NCBI RefSeq assembly: GCF_002514735.1
Contig: NZ_NBWU01000004.1
Location: 558,001-622,000 of the forward strand
DNA: 64,000 nt
Direction: 5' to 3'
From: Sediminicola luteus
GTDB lineage: Bacteria > Bacteroidota > Bacteroidia > Flavobacteriales > Flavobacteriaceae
Shown here: in pieces, positions 55,205 through 64,000 of the stretch
Layout: each line of letters opens with the position of its first letter
Position numbering within the stretch: the first letter of the stretch is position 1
The notes under the pieces: generated by a model
Seen by the model: the letters and a program-made list of their open reading frames with translations, nothing else
Database searches by the model: none
What the model was told of the DNA's origin: nothing
Made by a program: the position numbers and the translations under genes

Positions 55205-57166
55205 ATGAAAAGATTATCAAAATTAGTATTGTTATCGGCCTTGGGTGCCCTGACCTTAATCGGTTGTAACCCTGCCGGTAAAAAATCGGATAAAGGTGGT
55301 GCCCTTAGCTCATCTGCGGCCGAAAAAGTATATGTGGCCCCGGGAGAGCACGATGAGTTCTACGCCTTCGTTTCCGGTGGTTTCAGTGGCCAGTTGGCCG
55401 TATACGGACTGCCATCGGGCCGTTTGTTCAAGGTTATTCCCGTTTTCTCTCAAGATGCCGAGAAAGCATGGGGGTATAACGAAGAGACCAAGCCCATGTT
55501 GAACACCTCTTATGGTTTTGTACCCTGGGACGATTCGCACCACCCCGACATTTCCCAAACGGCTGGGGAATTAGATGGGCGTTATGTGTTCATCAATGCG
55601 AACAACACCCCCAGGATTGCCAAGATCGACCTGACTACCTTCGAAACCACAGAGATCATCGAAGTACCCAACAGTGCGGGTAACCACAGTTCTTCTTTTG
55701 TTACCGAAAACACCGAATATGTTGTAGCCGGTACCCGTTTCTCGGTTCCGGTTCCCCAACGTGATATGCCTATTAGCGAATACAAAGGAAACTTTAAAGG
55801 TGCCCTTTCATTCATTAGCGTTAATCCGGAAGATGGCGGAATGGATGTGAAATTCCAGTTGCTAATGCCTGGTTTCAACTACGATTTGTCACACCCTGGC
55901 CGTGGTAAATCACACGGATGGTTCTTCTTTACTACCTATAACACCGAAGAGGCCTCTACCCTACTCGAGGTAAACGCCTCGCAAAACGACAAGGATTTTA
56001 TCGCTGCGGTTAACTGGAAAAAAATTGAAGAGTATGTAAATAATGGTGGTGGTAAAATGATGCCGGCCAATTATGCCCATAATGTATACGACGAGCACAC
56101 CCATACCGCTACCTCAACCATGAAAAAAGAGGTATTGGTCGTAGATCCCTCCGAGGTACCTGGTGCCGTTTACTTATTACCTACCCCAAAATCGCCTCAC
56201 GGTTGTGACGTAGATCCTTCTGGTGAGTACATTGTAGGTAATGGTAAGCTATCTGCCAACCTAACCGTTCACTCCTTTACTAAAATGTTGGATGCCATTG
56301 AGAACAAGAAATTCGACGGGGACGCCTATGGCATTCCAATCTTAAATTTCGATTCGGTTTTGGCCGGTACTGTTGAGCAGCCTGGTTTAGGCCCCCTTCA
56401 TACCGAGTTCGATGGTAAAGGAAATGCCTATACCACCTTCTTTATTTCTTCTGAGGTAGTAAAATGGAAGTTAGGCACTTGGGATGTAGTCGATAGAAAA
56501 TCGACTTATTATTCCGTAGGTCACTTGATGATTCCGGGGGGTAACTCCCAAAAACCCTTCGGCAAGTATGTACTAGCCATGAACAAGATTACCAAAGACC
56601 GGTATTTACCAACAGGTCCTGAGGTAACCCAATCGGCCCAGTTATACGATATTACCGGAGAAAAAATGGAATTGTTACTCGATTTCCCAACCGTAGGTGA
56701 ACCTCACTATGCAGCCGGTATTCCTGCGGATATCATCAAGCCAAATTCCAAGAAAATATTCAAACTCGAAGAGAACAAGCATAAGTATGCTGCGCTTTCG
56801 GAAGCAGATACCAAGGTGGTTCGCAATGGTAAGGAAGTTCATGTGTATATGACCATGATCCGTTCGCACTTCTCCCCAGATAATATCGAGGGAATCAAAG
56901 TCGGCGATAAGGTATATTTCCATATTACCAACCTAGAACAAGATTACGATGTGCCACACGGGGTTAGTATGATCGGTGCCAATACTTCAGAGCTATTGAT
57001 TATGCCCGGACAGACCGAGTCTTTTGTTTGGGAACCCAAACAGCCAGGTGTTTGGCCATTCTATTGTACCGATTTCTGTTCGGCACTGCACCAAGAAATG
57101 CAAGGTTATGTTAGGGTTTCGCCAGCGAATTCGAACATAGAATTGTCTTGGTCTCTAGGGGAGTAA
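55205..57166 (+). CDS. nosZ: Nitrous oxide reductase, Sec/lipoprotein (clade II) type
   Basis: 653 residues. The leader has a lipobox LIGC (Cys21) and no twin-arginine motif, marking the clade II form exported by Sec. The N-terminal beta-propeller carries the CuZ site histidines (HHPDISQTAGELDG, AGNHSS, HPGRGKSHGW, SPHGCDVDPSG, GPLHTEFDGKGNAYTT). The C-terminal cupredoxin domain carries CuA: His585 in DVPHGVSM, Cys621, Cys625, His629 and Met632 in FYCTDFCSALHQEM. It reduces N2O to N2 in the periplasm. A terminator-like hairpin follows before the accessory genes. Confidence 0.97.
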   Translation: MKRLSKLVLLSALGALTLIGCNPAGKKSDKGGALSSSAAEKVYVAPGEHDEFYAFVSGGFSGQLAVYGLPSGRLFKVIPVFSQDAEKAWGYNEETKPMLNTSYGFVPWDDSHHPDISQTAGELDGRYVFINANNTPRIAKIDLTTFETTEIIEVPNSAGNHSSSFVTENTEYVVAGTRFSVPVPQRDMPISEYKGNFKGALSFISVNPEDGGMDVKFQLLMPGFNYDLSHPGRGKSHGWFFFTTYNTEEASTLLEVNASQNDKDFIAAVNWKKIEEYVNNGGGKMMPANYAHNVYDEHTHTATSTMKKEVLVVDPSEVPGAVYLLPTPKSPHGCDVDPSGEYIVGNGKLSANLTVHSFTKMLDAIENKKFDGDAYGIPILNFDSVLAGTVEQPGLGPLHTEFDGKGNAYTTFFISSEVVKWKLGTWDVVDRKSTYYSVGHLMIPGGNSQKPFGKYVLAMNKITKDRYLPTGPEVTQSAQLYDITGEKMELLLDFPTVGEPHYAAGIPADIIKPNSKKIFKLEENKHKYAALSEADTKVVRNGKEVHVYMTMIRSHFSPDNIEGIKVGDKVYFHITNLEQDYDVPHGVSMIGANTSELLIMPGQTESFVWEPKQPGVWPFYCTDFCSALHQEMQGYVRVSPANSNIELSWSLGE

Positions 57167-57223
57167 TATAAACCATTCGGAACTTGACGTTCCACTCCAA
57201 CCCAGTACCTGTTTAAGTCATAT

Positions 57224-57255
57224 AGCGGGTGATGCCTTGGTATCGCCCGCTTTTT
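57224..57255 (+). terminator. Terminator/attenuator after nosZ
   Basis: AGCGGGTGAT (57224-57233) pairs with ATCGCCCGCT (57242-57251) with one G-T pair, followed by five T. Eleven bases later the next nos gene starts, so it may lower expression of the accessory genes relative to nosZ rather than end the operon. Confidence 0.7.
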
Positions 57256-57265
57256 AAAACCGAAA

Positions 57266-57853
57266 ATGATGAAAAAATCCAAACTATTAATGCTGTTGGG
57301 ATCGGTACTGATTCTCGGTCTCTTTATTTTTCCTTTGTGGAATATTACTTTAGAGGCCCCCCAATACCCTACTCCACTGGGCATGGACATCTATATCAAC
57401 GATTTTGCCGATGCCAATCCGCACGATATTAAGAACATTAACCTCATGAACCACTATGTGGGCATGAAATATATTCCGGAAAGTATCCCAGAATTCAAGA
57501 TTTTCCCGGCGGTTATTATCGGTATGTCCATCTTAGGCTTATTGTTCGGTTTCCTGGGAAGGCATAAATTATACTTGGCTTGGTTCATATTAATGTCGTT
57601 ATTGGCCCTCGCCGGTATTTACGATTTTTACCTATGGGAGTACGATTACGGCCATAACCTAGACCCTAAGGCCATAATGAAATTTACAAACCCCGATGGT
57701 TCGATTATGGGCTTTCAACCCCCATTGTTCGGTACCAAGGATATTTTGAACTTTACGGCCCACTCCTACCCTCAATTGGGTGCCTACTTTTTGGCAGCCG
57801 GTATGGCCTGTACCTTCATTGCTTTTTTCGTAGGTAAAAAAGAATCGAAGTAA
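57266..57853 (+). CDS. Four-helix membrane protein of clade II nos clusters (NosB-like)
   Basis: 195 residues. Hydrophobic segments near residues 7-26, 72-92, 98-117 and 168-188, with a periplasmic loop rich in Asp/Asn/Tyr (PTPLGMDIYINDFADANPHDIKNINLMNHYVG) and conserved His. Position directly after nosZ corresponds to nosB, a membrane protein of unknown role in clade II clusters of epsilonproteobacteria; homology is inferred from position and type only. Confidence 0.75.
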   Translation: MMKKSKLLMLLGSVLILGLFIFPLWNITLEAPQYPTPLGMDIYINDFADANPHDIKNINLMNHYVGMKYIPESIPEFKIFPAVIIGMSILGLLFGFLGRHKLYLAWFILMSLLALAGIYDFYLWEYDYGHNLDPKAIMKFTNPDGSIMGFQPPLFGTKDILNFTAHSYPQLGAYFLAAGMACTFIAFFVGKKESK

Positions 57854-57930
57854 GCCTACTTCCGGAAGTAACGGACCCTTTGCACCGGAAGTTAACCTAA
57901 TCTCGATTTTTCGAGTTAAACAATTAAGTC

Positions 57931-58371
57931 ATGGAACCAAAGATTTTTTCCCGAATACTGTGCATTGCCCTAGTTTTGGTACTCAGCGCATGTACACCAT
58001 CGCCCAAGGCCATAGACTATGGCAACGATGCCTGCCATTTCTGTAAAATGACCGTGGTGGACAAAATTCATGGGGCAGAATTGGTTACGGCCAAAGGCAA
58101 GGTATTTACCTTCGATGCGGTAGAGTGTATGGTAAACTTCCTGAGAAACAACGATCAAGAAATCGCCCTCTATCTCATTAACCATTATGGCACGCCCGAG
58201 GAATTGATTGATGCCACCCAAGCCTATTACCTCATATCCAAAGAGCTGCCCAGCCCTATGGGAGCTTACCTAACCGCTTTTAAGAGCAAGGCCGAAGCCG
58301 AAAAGGTACAGGCCGAAAAAAGCGGGGATATCTATGACTGGGAAGGCTTGTTAACCCATATGAACCCTTAA
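57931..58371 (+). CDS. nosL: NosL copper chaperone lipoprotein
   Basis: 146 residues. Lipobox LSAC anchors at Cys21. The copper-binding CHFCKM motif at 35-40 and the following FDAVECMVNFL are characteristic of NosL, an outer-membrane or periplasmic Cu(I) chaperone for NosZ CuZ assembly. The cupin gene starts one base after its stop. Confidence 0.94.
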   Translation: MEPKIFSRILCIALVLVLSACTPSPKAIDYGNDACHFCKMTVVDKIHGAELVTAKGKVFTFDAVECMVNFLRNNDQEIALYLINHYGTPEELIDATQAYYLISKELPSPMGAYLTAFKSKAEAEKVQAEKSGDIYDWEGLLTHMNP

Positions 58372-58372
58372 T

Positions 58373-58666
58373 ATGTACCAAATAGTTAATACAATAAACA
58401 CCGTTCCCTTTCAGGATGTTAAAGCGCAGAAACTGCTTAAACTGAATGCCAAAGAATGTCTATTTATTAGCCTGGAAGCGGGCGGTGTTTTAAAAAAACA
58501 TAGCTCACCCACCGATGCGTGGTTATTGGTTCTGGAAGGTCAGATTACCTTTCACATCAACAACAACGAATACGTTTTGGAAAAACACCAACTTTTCGAT
58601 TTTCCAAAAGAAGAAGTACATTGGGTAACGGCCCAAAGTAACGCCAAATTCATAGTTATCCGTTAG
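58373..58666 (+). CDS. Small cupin-fold protein in the nos operon
   Basis: 97 residues, single cupin barrel: LFISLEAGGVLKKHSSPTDAWLLVLEGQITFHINNNEYVLEKHQLFDFPKEEVHWVTAQ. Metal-binding His residues are partly kept (KHSS, VHW). Cytoplasmic. Between nosL and a CopD-like gene it might sense or handle a metal or small anion; this is inference from position. Confidence 0.85.
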   Translation: MYQIVNTINTVPFQDVKAQKLLKLNAKECLFISLEAGGVLKKHSSPTDAWLLVLEGQITFHINNNEYVLEKHQLFDFPKEEVHWVTAQSNAKFIVIR

Positions 58667-58671
58667 AAACC

Positions 58672-59103
58672 ATGTTAAAGACGGTAATTTTCATCCATAT
58701 CCTATGCGCCTGCATCTGGACCGGGGGCCATTTGGTCTTATGTTTAGCTGTATTGCCCAAGGCTCTAAAAAAGAAGGATTTCGATATTATCCATAATTTC
58801 GAAACCCATTACGAGCGGGTCGGCATTCCGGCCTTGTTAGGTTTGGTTACTACCGGCATTGTAATGGCGACCCAATATGCACCCGCATTTTTCGATTTCG
58901 ATATACAGGACCATTATACCCGTCATATCCTGATCAAATTCGTATTATTGTTCTGTACCCTGGCCTTGGCCATACATGCACGTTTTTTTCTGATCCCAAA
59001 TAAAAGGTTGGTGCCCTTGGCCTATCATATCATTGGGGTAACCAGCCTATCGGTATTATTTACCCTAGTGGGGTTCAGTGTACGTGCGGGGGGTATCTTG
59101 TAG
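58672..59103 (+). CDS. CopD-like four-helix membrane protein in the nos operon
   Basis: 143 residues, four membrane segments. HILCACIWTGGHLVLCLAVLPKAL at the N-terminus, then YERVGIPALLGLVTTGIVMA and RHILIKFVLLFCTLALAIHARFFLIP, resemble the copper-resistance D domain, with several His in or near membrane segments. A copper import or haem-type role for NosZ maturation is plausible but not shown. Confidence 0.78.
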   Translation: MLKTVIFIHILCACIWTGGHLVLCLAVLPKALKKKDFDIIHNFETHYERVGIPALLGLVTTGIVMATQYAPAFFDFDIQDHYTRHILIKFVLLFCTLALAIHARFFLIPNKRLVPLAYHIIGVTSLSVLFTLVGFSVRAGGIL

Positions 59104-59135
59104 AGATCGATGTCGGGAGGCTCTCATATATGTGA

Positions 59136-60407
59136 ATGCAAAGTATTGGAATCTTTAAATTAGATCCTGTGATAAAAACGATTTTACATACTATAATTTT
59201 TCTGTCGGTTTGGAGTGGTTTGTGGGCCAAAACCATTACCGTTTGTCCAGATTGCACCCACAAAACCCTGAAACAGGGCATTGCAGCGGCCCAGGCCGGT
59301 GACACGGTATTGGTACGCAAAGGCACCTATAAAGAGCACGATATCGTAATTGACAAACCCTTGACCTTGGTTGGCGAAAACTACCCCGTTATCGATGGGG
59401 AATTAAAAGGGGAGATCATTACCATAACCTCGGATCATGTAACGGTCGATGGGCTTTTCATTATAAATGTTGGCACTAGTTATACCACTGATTATGCTGC
59501 AGTTCGGGTGAAACGAAGCAATCATTTCGTAATCAAAAACTTGGTATTGGAAAAGCTTTTTTTCGGTATTTATCTCGAAAAGGCCCGAGACGGTTTGGTA
59601 TACCATAATAAGATTATTGGCGATGCGGTAGAGGAATACAATTCGGGCAATGGCATTCAATTATGGTACAGCCATAATGTTCGAATCGAAAAAAACATAG
59701 TTCAGCACGTTCGCGACGGCATATACCTCGAATTCTCGGACGACTGTAGTATCACCGAAAATGTAAGTACCGAAAATGTACGTTACGGTCTTCATTTTAT
59801 GTTCTCGAACCGTGACATTTATGAAAACAATACTTTTGAAAAGAACGGGGCCGGGGTGGCCGTAATGTTCTCCAAAGAAATCAAAATGTACAACAACCAT
59901 TTTAGGGAGAACTGGGGTTCGGCCTCTTATGGCATGTTGCTCAAAGAAATAAACGATGCCGAGATCAAGGGCAATACCTTTGCCGAAAATACCATTGGCA
60001 TCAATATAGAAGGATCGAACCGCGTGGTATACCACAACAACGATTTTTTGAACAATGGTTGGGCCATAAAAGTACGTGGGGCCTGTTATACCAACAGCTT
60101 TACCGAAAACAACTTTATGCACAACTCCTTCGATATTTCGTACAACAGCAAGGTAAACGACAATGTTTTCGACCGCAATTATTGGAGCAACTATACGGGC
60201 TACGACCTCAATAAAGACGGTGTGGGCGATGTGCCCTATCGCCCGGTAAAATTATTTTCCTATGTGGTAAACCGTACACCGGAAACCATAATCTTATTGC
60301 GTAGTCTGTTTATAGATATTCTCGATTTTTCCGAAAAAGTATCTCCGGTATTTACCCCCGATAATTTGGTAGACGAAAACCCCATGACAAAACGAATACT
60401 ATGGTAA
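59136..60407 (+). CDS. nosD: NosD copper-maturation protein
   Basis: 423 residues. N-terminal signal segment (ILHTIIFLSVWSGLWA); the exact start is uncertain and a GTG at 59168 is possible. A right-handed beta-helix follows (repeated N/D-rich turns such as HNKIIGDAVEEYNSGNGIQLWYSHNVRIEKN), the CASH/carbohydrate-binding type of NosD. With NosF and NosY it forms the complex that delivers sulfur and copper for the CuZ site. Overlaps nosF by seven bases. Confidence 0.94.
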   Translation: MQSIGIFKLDPVIKTILHTIIFLSVWSGLWAKTITVCPDCTHKTLKQGIAAAQAGDTVLVRKGTYKEHDIVIDKPLTLVGENYPVIDGELKGEIITITSDHVTVDGLFIINVGTSYTTDYAAVRVKRSNHFVIKNLVLEKLFFGIYLEKARDGLVYHNKIIGDAVEEYNSGNGIQLWYSHNVRIEKNIVQHVRDGIYLEFSDDCSITENVSTENVRYGLHFMFSNRDIYENNTFEKNGAGVAVMFSKEIKMYNNHFRENWGSASYGMLLKEINDAEIKGNTFAENTIGINIEGSNRVVYHNNDFLNNGWAIKVRGACYTNSFTENNFMHNSFDISYNSKVNDNVFDRNYWSNYTGYDLNKDGVGDVPYRPVKLFSYVVNRTPETIILLRSLFIDILDFSEKVSPVFTPDNLVDENPMTKRILW

Positions 60408-61111
60408 ACATTATAGATTTACATAAATCCTTTGGTAAGAACGTGGTGTTGAGTGGTGTAGACCTCAATACCGACCAAGGCGGTATTTACGCCATTTTAG
60501 GTCCGAATGGATCAGGCAAAACCACCTTGATAAAGAGTATTTTGGGCATGGTCTTACCCAAAAAAGGGACAATAGAGGTGTTAGGCGAGAATATTAAAAT
60601 TGATTCCGCCTACCGCAACCATATCGATTATTTGCCACAGATCGCCAATTTTCCGAACAACATTAAGGTCAAAGAACTGATCCGAATGATCAAAGACCTC
60701 CGCGGGGCCAAAAACACCAATGAAGAGAATCTTATTAGACGCTTTCAATTGGAGCCCTTTTTAAATAAAAAACTGGGCAACCTTTCGGGAGGTACCAAGC
60801 AAAAGGTAAACATCGTGCTCACCTTTATGTTCGACCGACCCTTAATCATACTGGACGAACCCACCACTGGGTTGGATCCCATAGCTCTGATTCAGTTGAA
60901 AGAACTGATCCGGATCGAAAAAGACAAAGGAAAGACCATTTTGATTACCTCCCACATTATGTCTTTTGTAGAGGAAATATCCGATGAAATCGTCTTTTTG
61001 CTTGAGGGCACTATCTATTTTAAAGGGACCATTGCCGCCTTAAAGGAAAAAACGGAACAGCCCAATTTCGAACACGCCATTGCCTCCATTTTATCTAAAC
61101 ACCATGCTTAA
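60401..61111 (+). CDS. nosF: NosF ABC-transporter ATPase
   Basis: 236 residues. Walker A GPNGSGKTT, Q-loop region, ABC signature LSGGTKQKV and Walker B LIILDEPTTGLDP. ATPase of the NosDFY complex in the cytoplasm. Overlaps nosD and nosY coding ends, consistent with one operon. Confidence 0.95.
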   Translation: MVNIIDLHKSFGKNVVLSGVDLNTDQGGIYAILGPNGSGKTTLIKSILGMVLPKKGTIEVLGENIKIDSAYRNHIDYLPQIANFPNNIKVKELIRMIKDLRGAKNTNEENLIRRFQLEPFLNKKLGNLSGGTKQKVNIVLTFMFDRPLIILDEPTTGLDPIALIQLKELIRIEKDKGKTILITSHIMSFVEEISDEIVFLLEGTIYFKGTIAALKEKTEQPNFEHAIASILSKHHA

Positions 61112-61886
61112 GATACTCAAATACAGTTTTTTCGACCTTATGCGCAGCCGTTGGAGTTACGTATACCTTTTGTTCTACTTACTTCTGGGTATTGTGCTCT
61201 TGTTTTTGAACAACGACCTCTCCAAGGCCATTATCACCTTAATGAACGTTATTATCGTTTTGATACCCTTAATTGGCACCGTTTTCGGAATCATGTACCA
61301 CTACAATTCCACCGAATTTACCCAATTGTTATTGGCCCAACCCTTAAAACGCAGTACCATTTTCTTAGGGCAATATTTAGGTGTGGCTTTGTCCTTATCG
61401 CTGAGTTTGGTCATAGGCTTGGGCATCCCTTTTGCCTTTTACGGCCTTTTTTATTCCGATGCCATTTGGGACTTTTCCCTGCTTTTGGTCACCGGGGCTT
61501 TTTTGACCTTGATTTTTGTGGCCCTGGCCTTTAATATCGCCTTGTCGAACGAAAATAAGATCAAAGGCTTTGGCTATGCCATTCTTATGTGGTTGTTTTT
61601 GGCCGTTATCTACGACGGACTGTTTTTGATGAGCTTGGTTTTCTTTGAAGATTACCCTTTGGACAAGGCCTCATTGATCGGTAGCATGCTCAACCCTATT
61701 GACCTCTCTAGGATTCTAATCTTGCTTAAACTGGATATTTCGGCCCTTTTAGGGTATACCGGTGCCGTTTTCAAAAGCTTTTTCGGTACCAATCTGGGTC
61801 TCTTCCTTTCCTTGGGTTGTTTGGTCCTCTGGGTTATATTACCCGTATGGCGTTTGATCTATGTATCGAAACGGAAGGATTTTTAA
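61104..61886 (+). CDS. nosY: NosY ABC-transporter permease
   Basis: 260 residues from the Met at 61104 (eight bases before the nosF stop); the longer frame from 61080 is an unlikely start. Six membrane segments as in NosY permeases, opening with LKILKYSFFDLMRSRW. Last gene of the nos operon; a hairpin follows. Confidence 0.93.
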   Translation: MLKILKYSFFDLMRSRWSYVYLLFYLLLGIVLLFLNNDLSKAIITLMNVIIVLIPLIGTVFGIMYHYNSTEFTQLLLAQPLKRSTIFLGQYLGVALSLSLSLVIGLGIPFAFYGLFYSDAIWDFSLLLVTGAFLTLIFVALAFNIALSNENKIKGFGYAILMWLFLAVIYDGLFLMSLVFFEDYPLDKASLIGSMLNPIDLSRILILLKLDISALLGYTGAVFKSFFGTNLGLFLSLGCLVLWVILPVWRLIYVSKRKDF

Positions 61887-61894
61887 ACATAAAA

Positions 61895-61918
61895 AAGGCC
61901 ACCCCTCCGGGTGGCCTT
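61895..61918. terminator. Bidirectional terminator between nosY and the hydroxyproline genes
   Basis: AAGGCCACCC (61895-61904) pairs perfectly with GGGTGGCCTT (61909-61918). The A run just before it becomes a T run on the minus strand, so it best serves the minus-strand epimerase gene and probably also stops nosY. Confidence 0.8.
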
Positions 61919-61970
61919 CGTTGTATAACTCAAATTAACCACACCTTAAACCAGCGCGGTTAGCTTTCTG

Positions 61971-62981
61971 TCAGATCACCTGGAATCCGTGGGCGTACGG
62001 ATCATCTTCGGGATCAATGACGATATTGTTATAGCCATATACCTTGGCCCAGCCTTGTATACTGGGAATTATGGCTTTTTTCCCGTCTAAGGTGGTAGCT
62101 TCTTCTACCCTACCTACAAACTTACTGCCAATAAAGCTTTCGTGCACGAAATTTTCGCCCACGGCCAGTTTTCCTTTGGCATACAACTGCGCCATACGTG
62201 CCGATGTACCCGTACCACAAGGCGAACGGTCGATGGCCTTATCGCCATAGAATACGGCATTACGGCCCGAAGATGTTGGGTCTATAGGGTCGCCCGTCCA
62301 TAACATATGGCTTACATCGCGAATGGTATCGTTCTCCGGGTGAATGAACATATCCGGGTACTTTTCATTGATACGTTTCCGAACTTCTTGTGAATATTGG
62401 ATAATCTTGGAAGCCGTAAAATTATGTACCCCGGAAAAATTCTGTTGTGGATCTACAATGGCATAATAGTTACCACCATAAGCCACATCGAAGTTTAGGG
62501 TACCCAGTTCCGGGCAATCGATGGTGAGGCCTTCGGCAGCCAAATAACTTTTAACATTGGTCAAGCGCACCCAATCTACCTTCTTACCGGTCTGTTGGTA
62601 TTCGATCTCGACCAAGCCGGCCGGGGCCTCCATACGTATCTTACCCGGTACCTTTGGGGTTACCAAACCTTCTTCGATGGCAATGGTTATGGTTCCTATG
62701 GTTCCATGCCCGCACATAGGCAAACAACCCGAGGTTTCGATAAACAAAATCGCAAAATCATTGGCGGGATCATGGGGTGGGAACAAGATACTCCCACTCA
62801 TCATATCGTGTCCGCGGGGCTCGAACATAAGCCCTTTACGGATCCAATCGTACTCTTTAAGAAAATGCTGGCGTTTATCACTCATAGTGGCCCCCTCTAA
62901 ATTGGGCCCGCCACCGGCCACCACCCGAACCGGATTTCCGCAGGTATGGGCATCTACACAAAAAAAGGTCTTTCTGGCCAT
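61971..62981 (-). CDS. 4-Hydroxyproline 2-epimerase / proline racemase family
   Basis: 336 residues. Both catalytic cysteines are present: Cys90 in MCGHGTIG and Cys255 in DRSPCGTGTSARMA, which fits an epimerase or racemase rather than a dehydratase (which has Thr or Ser at the second place). Likely converts trans-4-hydroxy-L-proline to cis-4-hydroxy-D-proline. Its start codon overlaps the stop of the upstream aldehyde dehydrogenase (TAATG), so they form a catabolic operon reading leftwards. Confidence 0.9.
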   Translation of the reverse strand: MARKTFFCVDAHTCGNPVRVVAGGGPNLEGATMSDKRQHFLKEYDWIRKGLMFEPRGHDMMSGSILFPPHDPANDFAILFIETSGCLPMCGHGTIGTITIAIEEGLVTPKVPGKIRMEAPAGLVEIEYQQTGKKVDWVRLTNVKSYLAAEGLTIDCPELGTLNFDVAYGGNYYAIVDPQQNFSGVHNFTASKIIQYSQEVRKRINEKYPDMFIHPENDTIRDVSHMLWTGDPIDPTSSGRNAVFYGDKAIDRSPCGTGTSARMAQLYAKGKLAVGENFVHESFIGSKFVGRVEEATTLDGKKAIIPSIQGWAKVYGYNNIVIDPEDDPYAHGFQVI

Positions 62982-64000
62982 TAGATTGCTGCTTTGGTAT
63001 GTTCCCCGTTCACTACCCTACTGATTCCCAATGGATTTTCATCCTTTAAGGCATTGGGCAATAGATTTTGCGGCCAATTTTGATAGGCAACTGGTCGGGC
63101 CCAACGTTTTATGGCATCGGTACCCACCGAAGTGGTCCTACTATCAGAAGAAGCCGGGAACGGCCCACCATGCTGCATGGCCGGACAAACTTCTACCCCG
63201 GTAGGCACACCATTAAAAATCAAACGGCCCACTTTTTTACCTAAGTTGGAAACCACATCGGTCCTTGAGCTCAATTCTGTCTCCGAAGCTAAAATAGTTC
63301 CGGTAAGCTGCCCTTCTAAATGTTGTATTACGGTATTCAGCTCGGCCATATGGGCACATTCCACCACCAAAGAAAAGGGTCCGAATACTTCGGTATGTAA
63401 TTTTGGGTTGGCAATAAATTCAGCTCCGGTAACGGAGGCTACCATGGGGTTGGCCTGTGTACCCGTAGCACTATTTACCTGGGCCAAAACCGCAACTCCA
63501 TTTTGCCCACTAACTTCATTCTTATTGGCTTCGTACCCCTTTAGGATATTGGGGTGCAACATAGACGAGGGTGCGATTTCGGAAATGGCCCCGGCCAAGA
63601 TTTGCTTAAAGTCTTCCATCTCGGCACTGGCCAGTCCAATTATCAATCCGGGGTTGGTACAGAACTGTCCGCTACCCAAGGTAATGGAACCCGCATAAGT
63701 CTTAGCCCAATCGTTTCCTTTTTCTACCAAGGCCGATGGTAAAACCACTACGGGGTTAATACTGCCCATTTCGGCATAAACGGGAATGGGCTCAGGTCTT
63801 TCAGCAGCCAAACGGTATAAGGCGGTACCACCGGCAATACTTCCGGTAAAACCTACCCCTTTCACCAAAGGATGCTGTACCAATTGGGTGCCCACTTCAA
63901 TGCCGCTACTGTTCATATGTGAAAATACACCATTGGGCATACCCGTACGTTCGGCGGCCTTTAAGATAGCCTTGGTAACCCATTCACTGGTGCCCGCATG
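62981..64000 (-). CDS. Aldehyde dehydrogenase (2-oxoglutarate semialdehyde type), N-terminus outside window
   Basis: Frame is open to the window edge on the minus strand; about 339 C-terminal residues are seen. The catalytic Cys is in GSGQFCTNPGL, with EMGSINPVVVLP before it, and the end GVPTGVEVCPAMQHGGPFPASSDSRTTSVG ... RWARPVAYQNWPQ is typical of the NADP-dependent ketoglutarate-semialdehyde dehydrogenase group. Next to a hydroxyproline epimerase this fits the final step of hydroxyproline breakdown to 2-oxoglutarate. The missing steps lie beyond the window. Confidence 0.9.
   Translation of the reverse strand, partial: HAGTSEWVTKAILKAAERTGMPNGVFSHMNSSGIEVGTQLVQHPLVKGVGFTGSIAGGTALYRLAAERPEPIPVYAEMGSINPVVVLPSALVEKGNDWAKTYAGSITLGSGQFCTNPGLIIGLASAEMEDFKQILAGAISEIAPSSMLHPNILKGYEANKNEVSGQNGVAVLAQVNSATGTQANPMVASVTGAEFIANPKLHTEVFGPFSLVVECAHMAELNTVIQHLEGQLTGTILASETELSSRTDVVSNLGKKVGRLIFNGVPTGVEVCPAMQHGGPFPASSDSRTTSVGTDAIKRWARPVAYQNWPQNLLPNALKDENPLGISRVVNGEHTKAAI

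Overview
The window reads as chromosomal DNA of a marine member of the Flavobacteriaceae (Bacteroidota). Five things point that way. Several genes carry the Bacteroidota -7 promoter element TAnnTTTG and lack clear Shine-Dalgarno sequences. Many signal peptides end in short SC or AC lipoboxes. There is a dense sulfatase operon. The nitrous oxide reductase is the Sec/lipoprotein (clade II) type. Paralogues such as the DUF5916 barrel protein and LytTR two-component pairs are typical of the group. Genus is not assigned.

Layout. 0-8 kb is housekeeping and salvage: the end of a CocE-type hydrolase, a penicillin-acylase-family enzyme, comM, a DegT aminotransferase, a TSUP transporter and a deoC-deoD operon. 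At 8.2-8.8 kb a tRNA-Ser(UGA) is followed by a tandem array of three 162-bp units, each beginning with a copy of the tRNA 3' end and carrying its own terminator. 9-14.5 kb is accessory: an unknown secreted protein, a decayed oxidoreductase remnant, a lone sulfatase, a short baeRF-like protein and the intact oxidoreductase homologous to the remnant. 14.5-30 kb is mixed: erythromycin-esterase-like protein, two MarR regulators with visible operators, S41 protease, ECF sigma factor with a small partner, lgt, an amidohydrolase, two AraC regulators, lipoproteins, a desaturase and a TruA-like enzyme.

30-44.7 kb runs entirely on the + strand. Two paralogous pairs, each a FIST-domain sensor followed by a PAS hybrid histidine kinase, bracket an HxlR regulator and a tightly overlapping five-sulfatase operon. 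The FIST-kinase arrangement matches the NosP/NahK nitric-oxide-sensing pair described in proteobacteria. 44.7-51.5 kb holds a DUF5916 outer-membrane protein, a LytS/LytTR pair, a DEAD-box helicase and a Bax-inhibitor-1 family protein.

51.5-62 kb is a denitrification-end module for N2O respiration: an ABM-like protein with an AlkD-like protein, a divergent Rrf2 regulator with three cysteines, cytochrome c, a fasciclin lipoprotein, nosZ, a NosB-like membrane protein, nosL, a cupin, a CopD-like protein, and nosD-nosF-nosY. nosR and nosX are absent, as usual for clade II clusters. Two divergent copies of a non-coding interspersed repeat lie in this region. The window ends in a hydroxyproline-type catabolic pair (proline racemase family plus a truncated aldehyde dehydrogenase).

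The most interesting possibility is functional: two candidate NO-sensing FIST-kinase systems, an Rrf2 regulator with an Fe-S-like cysteine pattern and an FNR-like box all lie within about 25 kb of an N2O reductase operon, and one sensor pair flanks each side of the sulfatase genes.
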